Assembly (NCBI GenBank): GCA_947259435.1 | Contig: CAMYMP010000457.1 | Location: forward strand, 1 to 5,521 | Source of the DNA: an uncultured Woeseiaceae bacterium | Lineage (GTDB): Bacteria; Pseudomonadota; Gammaproteobacteria; Woeseiales; Woeseiaceae | Reading direction: 5' to 3' | Length of the DNA stretch: 5,521 bases | Shown: one piece after another, positions 1 through 4,764 of the stretch | Position numbering within the stretch: the stretch's first letter is position 1 | Layout of the letters: every line of letters begins with the position of its first letter | Notes under the pieces: model-generated | What the model was told of the DNA's origin: nothing | Database searches by the model: none | What the model saw: only the letters and a program-made list of their open reading frames with translations | Position numbers and translations under genes: made by a program

Positions 1-1
1 G

Positions 2-1933
2 ATCGCCGACCTCGCATCACAGAACCAGGAGACTGCCCAATCGGTACTGGTTGCCGTGCGCGACAACCTCAACGCGCTGCTAACGCTGTTGGACGACCCG
101 GAGATTGCGCCGCAGGAGCTCGAGCCGGTGGCGATAGACTATTCGATCGACGATTTGCTCAGGCTCGCGGCCACAGCCCGCGATGCCCGTGCAAGTGCCG
201 CCGAGGAAGAGCTCGAGGTCGAGCGCGAGGAGCGCATTCTTGCGGGAGTCAGCAGGCGGCGTGACGCCATATTCAAAGACTACGTGGACGCTGCTGCCGG
301 CGACGAGCGCTGGATGGTCGGCTTGCGACTCGTGCAAGCCCGGTCCGCGCAGGCCATCTCGGCTCGGCGACTGGAGCTGCTCTCAGAAAGATCCGAGCGC
401 GCCAACCAAAATGCCGACGCGGCCCGTGCGCGTGTCGAGGTCGCCCGGGACCGATTGGCGACGACGGCCGATGAAGAGACGTTGCGGGACCTCACTAGCA
501 ACGTCGACACGAGACTGGCCGATGTCGAGAGTGCCGAGGAGAAGGTTCGCGAAGCTCAGATCGCAGCGAGCGGGCTCGATCTGGACAACGGACAGGGACG
601 CTCGCAACAACGCCTGCAACAGGAGAGACTGCTCGACGCGGAAATCGCACTGGCCCTTGCCAAGACCAGGCTCGCTCTGGCCGAAAGCCAGCTGGTCTGG
701 ACCGAATTGAAACTCGATCGGGGTGTGGACCCTGGCGCTGTCGGCGACAAATTGCTCTCCTGGTCCGAGTTCGTCCGTGATACGGAGCAGCGCGTGCCGG
801 AATGGCAGCGCGCCACGGAAGACGAACTGCTCGCGGTCCAGAGTGCCAATCGTGACGGTCTCGATCGCGCGTCGCGACGGCTCCTGGACCAGCGATTGGG
901 TACTGCCCAGGAGGCCCTGGCACAACTCGGACAATTGGATGCTGCGAAAGCCGATCTGGAGTTGTTGGTGCTCGTGGTCGACAACGCTGCCGCGGAAAGC
1001 GCAGGCGGATTCAAATCCTGGTGGGCAAGCGCCAGTCGCAACTTGAAAACTGCGTATTTACGTATCGCAGGTCTCGGCGACGTCACGTTGTTCTCCGTCG
1101 GCGAAACGCCCGTCACCGGCGGCGATATTCTGCGCGTTGTACTCATTTTGACGATCGCGTGGCTCCTGTCGCGGGGCGTTCGACATGCCATCCGGCGCGT
1201 CGGTTCGAGCGACTCTGCCGGCACACAGGCTTCGCTTTACACGGTCGGCCGACTCACTCACTACACCATCATCATTCTTGCTCTGTTCATCGCGCTGTCG
1301 TCAATCGGCTTGGAGTTCGGTAACCTGGCGCTCGTCGCCGGCGCGCTCAGTGTCGGCATCGGCTTCGGCCTGCAGTCGATCGTCAACAATTTCGTGTCCG
1401 GTTTGATCATCCTGTTCGAGCACACGCTGCGCGTCGGCGATTACATCGAGCTCGATACCGGGCTCACCGGCACGGTCAAGTCCATCAACGTACGCAGCAC
1501 CCTTATCAATACGAACGACAATATCGACATCGTCGTGCCTAATTCGGAGTTCGTCACCACGCGTCTCACGAACTGGACGCTCGGCGAGCGCACGCTGCGC
1601 GTGCGAATTCCATTCGGCGTGGCGTATGGCAGTGACAAGGACGTCGTTAAACAGGCTGCGCTGGAAGCGGCGGCCGAGATACCTTTTACCTTAACCCACA
1701 CGAAGGGGCGCGAGCCCGACGTCTGGCTCACTGAATACGGCGACAGCAGCCTGAATTTCCTGCTGCTCGTGTGGGTCAATCGGCAAGGTGCGCGGCGGCC
1801 CACTCGCACCCGATCTGCCTATCTCTGGGCACTCGAGACCAAGCTGGCCGAGCACGGTATCGAGATTCCGTTTCCGCAGCGCGACCTGCACTTGCGCTCC
1901 GGCTGGCCACCCGGCTCTCGAAGTGCGCCTTGA
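2..1933 (+). CDS. MscS-family mechanosensitive ion channel with long helical N-terminal region (5' partial)
   Basis: The frame is open from the first bases of the window, so the true start lies to the left; the GTG at 56 is internal and has no special claim. 643 residues are visible. Residues about 60-340 are rich in Glu, Arg, Ala, Leu and Gln with few Pro or Gly, as expected for long coiled-coil helices. Hydrophobic segments follow at about 376-393 and 420-437, then the pore helix at 442-473, which contains the family signature GALSVGIGFGLQSIVNNF. The beta domain has PNSEFVTTRLTNWT (513-526), and the C-terminus ends in the typical IEIPFPQRDLHLR (620-632). The family forms inner-membrane channels that open under membrane tension and release solutes during osmotic downshock. 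The coiled-coil region before the core suggests one of the larger MscS/MscK-like subfamilies rather than the small MscS; how many further membrane segments lie upstream cannot be seen. The 3' end overlaps the convergent SRPBCC gene by 158 nt. Confidence 0.93.
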   Translation: MADLASQNQETAQSVLVAVRDNLNALLTLLDDPEIAPQELEPVAIDYSIDDLLRLAATARDARASAAEEELEVEREERILAGVSRRRDAIFKDYVDAAAGDERWMVGLRLVQARSAQAISARRLELLSERSERANQNADAARARVEVARDRLATTADEETLRDLTSNVDTRLADVESAEEKVREAQIAASGLDLDNGQGRSQQRLQQERLLDAEIALALAKTRLALAESQLVWTELKLDRGVDPGAVGDKLLSWSEFVRDTEQRVPEWQRATEDELLAVQSANRDGLDRASRRLLDQRLGTAQEALAQLGQLDAAKADLELLVLVVDNAAAESAGGFKSWWASASRNLKTAYLRIAGLGDVTLFSVGETPVTGGDILRVVLILTIAWLLSRGVRHAIRRVGSSDSAGTQASLYTVGRLTHYTIIILALFIALSSIGLEFGNLALVAGALSVGIGFGLQSIVNNFVSGLIILFEHTLRVGDYIELDTGLTGTVKSINVRSTLINTNDNIDIVVPNSEFVTTRLTNWTLGERTLRVRIPFGVAYGSDKDVVKQAALEAAAEIPFTLTHTKGREPDVWLTEYGDSSLNFLLLVWVNRQGARRPTRTRSAYLWALETKLAEHGIEIPFPQRDLHLRSGWPPGSRSAP

Positions 1934-2429
1934 GGGCATTCAGAACAGATTCCCAGGCTCTGTCAAAATATGCATAGCCCGCCTCCCAAAATTCTCCTTC
2001 CTGCCATTCATGCGCCACCAGTCTTACAAAGACAGCGCCGTCGCGCGGCTCGAATCGGACGACAACCTGGGTTGTTTCGTTGGCATCTCGCAGTTCGGGA
2101 ATCGACGGTGGAAACGTCCAGGAAAATGCGATCATCTCCTTCGGCAAAAAAGCGAGGATCCGGGCGCCCTGCCCACCGCGTTTCCCATATTCGTCCGGCG
2201 GCAGGTCCAGAAACCACTCGTACGGGCCGCCTCGCTCAAGTAAGACATTTGACTCTCCGGAAATAAACGTGAGGCCTTCTGCAGTTGTCCACGCATGCCA
2301 CACTTCATCGAGCGACGCATTGACTGTCACTTCTTTTACAAGGAGGCGGTCCGTCGCCGCAGCGAATCCGGACACTGGCAGCCCGAGCAATGCTATTGCG
2401 ATTACGATTGCTACGCTCAGGCGATTCAT
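1776..2429 (-). CDS. Exported SRPBCC/AHSA1-domain protein, with odd C-terminal extension
   Basis: 217 residues from the ATG at 2429. The frame is open further upstream (to 2513), but this ATG is preferred: it has GGAGG 7 nt upstream, it overlaps the stop of the preceding gene as ATGA, and it begins a clean signal peptide (charged MNR, hydrophobic core about 4-19, Ala-rich cleavage area near 22-25). Residues about 28-172 look like an AHSA1-type SRPBCC (START-like, helix-grip) domain, with an N-terminal strand, the helix LDEVWHAWTT, a GGPYEWFLDLPPDEY segment and the C-terminal helix YFDRAWESVLNALKAHF. SRPBCC domains bind hydrophobic ligands or act as small-molecule enzymes; the ligand cannot be told from sequence. 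The last 45 residues (173-217) are Arg/Ala/Ser-rich, unlike the domain, and are encoded antisense to the end of the MscS gene, suggesting the ancestral stop was lost. It is the second gene of a unit with the ArsR-SRPBCC regulator. A lipoprotein is unlikely, as no lipobox Cys is present. Confidence 0.8.
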   Translation of the reverse strand: MNRLSVAIVIAIALLGLPVSGFAAATDRLLVKEVTVNASLDEVWHAWTTAEGLTFISGESNVLLERGGPYEWFLDLPPDEYGKRGGQGARILAFLPKEMIAFSWTFPPSIPELRDANETTQVVVRFEPRDGAVFVRLVAHEWQEGEFWEAGYAYFDRAWESVLNALKAHFESRVASRSASAGRAAETESRYRARPAWSRVPRDRQIGCEWAAAHLAD

Positions 2430-3184
2430 GACGCGGCCTCCGCCTCCCCCGGTCCGAATGGCGGCAGCGCTGCGCCGGTCTCGAGGAGTGACTTGAGTCC
2501 TGCGATAATCCACGGCCAGCCTTCTGCAATGCTGCTGAAAACGACCGACTCCTTCGGGAATTGATCGTGAACGATTCTCAGGCGTGTCTGACCATCGCGC
2601 TCTTCGAGCGTAAACGTCACTCTCGAGGGTGCTTCTTTCTCCGCTGCCTCGTCGTATAGCGCGTGCCAGCTAATAGCCAGCTTGTTCGGCGGATCTGCTT
2701 CGATGTCGCCGCCTTTTGCATAACGGTATTTGACGGCCGCACCGTCTTCCCACATCGATTCGACACGCGTCGCATAGAAATACTGTGCTGTGAACGCAGG
2801 GTTCGTCAACGCTTCCCAAACTCTGACTTTTGGTGCGTTAATGTAGGTTTCATAGGCGAACTCTTTGTTATTCATCTCAACTCCTTCGAGCGATTGTTTG
2901 AGTGCCGAGATAGCGACTAGCTGCTCGGGCGCGTATTTGGCAATCCAGCGCTCGGTGACTTCGTGAATCGGTATCGGGTTCAGGTAATGCTTTTTCTCTC
3001 GTCCCTGGAATTCCGTGATGACCAGTCCGGCGTCTTCGAGGATGCGCAGGTGCTTTGACAAACCCTGGCGTGTGAAGACCACGGTCTTGCAGAGCGCCTG
3101 GAGCGTCTGTCCGTCCTCTTCGAACAGCGCGTCGAGCACCTTGCGGCGGCTCTCGTCGGCAAGCGCCTTGAATACGGTTTCCAT
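2426..3184 (-). CDS. ArsR-type HTH transcriptional regulator fused to an SRPBCC/AHSA1 domain
   Basis: 252 residues from the ATG at 3184. Residues 1-70 form an ArsR-type winged helix: METVFKALADESRRKVLDAL opens the fold, FTRQGLSKHLRILEDAGL (37-54) holds the recognition helix, and a wing follows to about 68. Only one Cys (C32) lies in the helix where metal-sensing ArsR proteins carry a Cys cluster, so metal sensing is unlikely. After a linker helix, residues 104-240 form an AHSA1-type SRPBCC domain (strand FAYETYINAP, helix VRVWEALT, a WPWIIAGLKSLLE C-terminal helix). Such fusions are a known architecture, and the SRPBCC part is inferred to bind an inducer. A GTG at 3190 would add two residues, but it sits 3 nt after the -10 box and so would not be in the transcript; ATG 3184 is preferred. 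A strong internal ribosome site precedes M104. The stop overlaps the next gene's start (ATGA). Autorepression at the promoter palindrome is inferred. Confidence 0.9.
   Translation of the reverse strand: METVFKALADESRRKVLDALFEEDGQTLQALCKTVVFTRQGLSKHLRILEDAGLVITEFQGREKKHYLNPIPIHEVTERWIAKYAPEQLVAISALKQSLEGVEMNNKEFAYETYINAPKVRVWEALTNPAFTAQYFYATRVESMWEDGAAVKYRYAKGGDIEADPPNKLAISWHALYDEAAEKEAPSRVTFTLEERDGQTRLRIVHDQFPKESVVFSSIAEGWPWIIAGLKSLLETGAALPPFGPGEAEAAS
2437..2441 (-). promoter_or_regulatory. Ribosome binding site for the exported SRPBCC gene
   Basis: GGAGG on the minus strand, 7 nt before the ATG at 2429. It lies inside the last codons of the upstream ArsR-SRPBCC gene and supports the short (2429) rather than the long (2513) start. 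With the ATGA overlap it implies translational coupling. Confidence 0.65.
2881..2886 (-). promoter_or_regulatory. Internal Shine-Dalgarno before in-frame ATG at the HTH/SRPBCC junction
   Basis: AAGGAG on the minus strand, 5 nt before the ATG at 2875 (codon 104 of the ArsR-SRPBCC gene). From there MNNKEFAYETYINAP looks like the natural N-terminus of a stand-alone SRPBCC protein; translation would give 149 residues (2875-2426). Either it is used, giving a second, HTH-free product, or it is a relic of two formerly separate genes. Sequence and spacing are near ideal; use is inferred. Confidence 0.55.
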
Positions 3185-3192
3185 AAGCACAA

Positions 3193-3222
3193 ATTATATG
3201 CAACTATTTGGTTGCATGTCAA
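3193..3222 (-). promoter_or_regulatory. Consensus sigma70 promoter of the ArsR-SRPBCC unit
   Basis: On the minus strand TTGACA (3222-3217) and TATAAT (3198-3193) are both perfect matches to consensus, with 18 nt between them. The -10 box ends 8 nt before the ATG at 3184, so the start site should fall at or a few bases before the initiation codon and the transcript should be leaderless or nearly so. No Shine-Dalgarno is present upstream of the ATG, which agrees. The promoter lies in the 80-nt gap between the proline dehydrogenase stop and the regulator. Confidence 0.8.
3198..3217. promoter_or_regulatory. Palindromic operator candidate inside the promoter spacer
   Basis: ATGCAAC, 6 nt, GTTGCAT: a perfect 7-bp inverted repeat. 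It fills the 18-nt spacer between the -35 and -10 boxes and adds one base of each box. A dimeric winged-helix repressor bound here would block RNA polymerase. ArsR-family proteins commonly repress their own promoter by binding inverted repeats, so the product of the gene just downstream is the obvious candidate. Confidence 0.65.
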
Positions 3223-3238
3223 GAAGTAAGGAGGACCG

Positions 3239-3252
3239 GGCGGTGTGCCGCC
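3239..3252 (-). repeat. Small GC-rich hairpin between proline dehydrogenase and the ArsR promoter
   Basis: GGCGG, 4-nt loop, CCGCC, lying 13 nt past the proline dehydrogenase stop. In the minus-strand transcript it is not followed by a run of U, so it does not qualify as a standard intrinsic terminator, though it could weaken read-through into the regulator. Confidence 0.25.
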
Positions 3253-3264
3253 AGTAACCGCGCG

Positions 3265-4148
3265 TCAGCGGCGGGCGAACAGGTTTCGGATGATGTGGCC
3301 GAGCATGTGCGGATTCTCGCGCAGCCGGCGCATCGAGTACTTGAACCAGAGCTCGCCGAAGGGCACGTACACGCGCACGGCATGCCCAGCGGCCAGTAGC
3401 TCTCTTCTAAGGGGTCCGGCAACGCCGAGGAGCATTTGGAACTCGTATCGATCCTTGCCGGTTCCAAATCGCTCGAGCGCTTCAATAGCGTATCGCACCA
3501 GCGGCGGATCGTGTGTCGCGATACCAACCCGGGCCGTCGCATCCTCCAGCAGTAGATCTCTGCGTCGCGATAGGAAATCTCTTCGGGCTCCAGATAGATA
3601 CCTTTGCATACGCGAATGTCGGTTTGCCCGTCGCTCAGCAATTGAACAATGTCGTCTTCGCTACGTCGCAGGCAGGATTGAATGGCGACCCCTACCCTGT
3701 CGTATCTCTCACGAGCCTTTTTATAGATATCCAGTGTGGCAGCCGTGACGCTGGAATCTTCCATATCTATGCGGACGAACACATCGTGTTTGCCGGCCTC
3801 CTTGAGCAACGCGTCCATGGCCGATTCGCACCGCTCTATGTCGTAACGCAGCCCCAGTTCCGAGAGTTTGACCGAGATGCCGGTCCGCAATGACGCGGAC
3901 TGAATGTCGCGCAGCGCTCTGAAGTAAAGCTGCAATGCGGCCTCGACCTGTTCATCGTCCGTGCTGTCCTCGCCCAGCACGTCGATCGTCGCTGTGGAAC
4001 CTTCGGCGTTCAACTGACGTATGGTTGCGTACGCATCCTCGAGATGCGTGCCGGCTATGTAGCGCCGCGAAAACCGCCAGACGATCGGCCGGGGCACCAG
4101 CGGCATCGTGCCGACTATTGCCCGATGTAACAGGTTCACTGACATCAT
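3265..4148 (-). pseudogene. Proline dehydrogenase (monofunctional), frameshifted
   Basis: Homology is split over two frames. From ATG 4148, 198 residues match the FAD-dependent proline dehydrogenase barrel, including RVCKGIYLEPEEISYRDAEI (179-198) with the conserved Arg and Lys of the active site. At about 3555 homology jumps frame and continues as LLLEDATARVGIATHDPP, through RYEFQMLLGV and VRVYVPFGELW to YSMRRLREN, which carries the Arg pair that grips the proline carboxylate in this family, ending at the TGA 3265-3267. Compared with typical members, about nine residues of the helix before GIATHD are missing, so the lesion looks like a deletion of 3n+1 bases (about 28), not a one-base slip. 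Read without a shift, the first frame ends at 3219 in a low-quality Cys/Ser/Arg-rich tail. An intact enzyme would be about 300 residues and would oxidise proline to pyrroline-5-carboxylate, passing electrons to the quinone pool. A second Met (4145) is an alternative start. No P5C dehydrogenase is adjacent. A sequencing or assembly error cannot be excluded. Confidence 0.8.
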
Positions 4149-4165
4149 GAGACCCCGACCGATAT

Positions 4166-4199
4166 GCCCCGCATGAGACGAGTCTCTGTAATTCGGGGC
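4166..4199. repeat. Nested inverted repeat in the divergent proline dehydrogenase/hemG intergenic region
   Basis: An inner pair GAGAC-GA-GTCTC (4175-4186) sits inside an outer pair GCCCCG (4166-4171) and CGGGGC (4194-4199), with unequal internal loops of 3 and 7 nt. The intergenic region is only 88 nt and must hold both divergent promoters, so this could be an operator or a hairpin in the proline dehydrogenase leader. A chance origin is possible in GC-rich DNA. Confidence 0.35.
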
Positions 4200-4223
4200 C
4201 TGCTGTCAGTCCGCAATTACCGA

Positions 4224-4229
4224 TATACT
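4224..4229 (+). promoter_or_regulatory. Possible -10 box of hemG
   Basis: TATACT, one mismatch from consensus, ends 7 nt before the hemG ATG. The best -35-like match is CTGTCA (4203-4208), four of six, at a short 15-nt spacing. There is no convincing Shine-Dalgarno before the ATG, so if this box is used the message would start at or just before the initiation codon. Confidence 0.4.
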
Positions 4230-4236
4230 TTCGGAT

Positions 4237-4764
4237 ATGGCAAACATACTGATTAGCTACTCCACGACAGACGGCCATACTCGCAGCATTTGCGAGCGGC
4301 TCAAGAGCGTAATGGAGGGGCAGAATCATTCGGTCGTCGTATCATGGATGAGCGACAATCCCGACGTCGACCTCACGCCTTTCGACAAAATTATTGTCGG
4401 CGCAAGTATTCGGTACGGCAAGCACCAGAAGCAGGTCTACGAGTTCATCAAGAAAAACCAGGCGACGCTGGAGAGCAAGCCAAGCGCGTTTTTCTCGGTA
4501 AACGTGGTTGCGCGAAAGCCGGAGAAGAACACACCGGCAACCAATCCTTACCTGCTTAAGTTCCTCAAACAGATTCCCTGGAAACCGCAGCATCTGGCGG
4601 TATTCGCCGGCCGACTGGACTATCCGAAATATACCTATATCGACCGGCAGATGATCAGGCTGATTATGTGGATGACCAAAGGGCCGACGGCGCCGGATAC
4701 CGTTGTCGAGTTCACCAATTGGGACAAAGTCGATGAGTTTGGCCGCGAGTTTGCCGGCGTCTAG
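4237..4764 (+). CDS. hemG: Protoporphyrinogen IX dehydrogenase (quinone-dependent), HemG
   Basis: 175 residues, close to the roughly 180 of E. coli HemG. A flavodoxin fold with the FMN phosphate loop STTDGHT (9-15), the family segment GASIRYG (55-61), SVNVVARKPEKNTP (87-100), and the long-chain flavodoxin insert region with LDYPKYTYIDRQMIRLIM (127-144) that sets HemG apart from ordinary flavodoxins. It oxidises protoporphyrinogen IX to protoporphyrin IX, the penultimate step of haem synthesis, at the inner membrane face with electrons going to ubiquinone or menaquinone. The ATG at 4237 aligns with the E. coli start and no earlier start is needed. No other haem gene is in view, so it stands alone. 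It diverges from proline dehydrogenase and runs tail to tail into the cysteine synthase gene, sharing the stop tetramer CTAG. Confidence 0.95.
   Translation: MANILISYSTTDGHTRSICERLKSVMEGQNHSVVVSWMSDNPDVDLTPFDKIIVGASIRYGKHQKQVYEFIKKNQATLESKPSAFFSVNVVARKPEKNTPATNPYLLKFLKQIPWKPQHLAVFAGRLDYPKYTYIDRQMIRLIMWMTKGPTAPDTVVEFTNWDKVDEFGREFAGV
4761..4764. other. Shared CTAG: overlapping stop codons of two convergent genes
   Basis: The plus-strand stop of hemG (TAG, 4762-4764) and the minus-strand stop of the cysteine synthase gene (TAG read from 4763-4761) lie in one palindromic CTAG. There is no intergenic space, so each transcript must end inside, or run antisense into, the other gene; I see no terminator hairpin nearby. 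Confidence 0.9.

Noticed and set aside
1..4. Window begins with GATC and ends with CTGCA, resembling restriction-site ends of a cloned fragment
   Set aside because: Such short matches are expected by chance at arbitrary window edges and say nothing about biology.
56..58. GTG at 56 as the start of the MscS-family gene
   Set aside because: The frame is open all the way to base 2 with coding-like sequence, there is no ribosome site before it, and the helical N-terminal region clearly continues upstream; the gene is truncated by the window edge.
383..1224. Long antisense and alternate-frame open frames under the MscS gene
   Set aside because: They are Arg/Ser/Pro-rich shadows of a GC-rich gene with no recognisable motifs or ribosome sites.
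1945..1970. ACAGA/TCTGT inverted repeat after the MscS stop as a terminator
   Set aside because: Only a 5-bp AT-rich stem with a 9-nt loop and no U tract, and it lies within the coding part of the convergent SRPBCC gene.
2430..2513. Long form of the exported SRPBCC protein starting at 2513
   Set aside because: It would bury the signal peptide behind 28 Arg/Gly-rich residues that are shadow sequence of the upstream gene; the ATG at 2429 has a ribosome site and an ATGA overlap.
3219..3550. Cys/Ser/Arg-rich tail of the first proline dehydrogenase frame as a real protein end
   Set aside because: The family homology continues in another frame over the same bases, so this tail is an out-of-frame product of the lesion.
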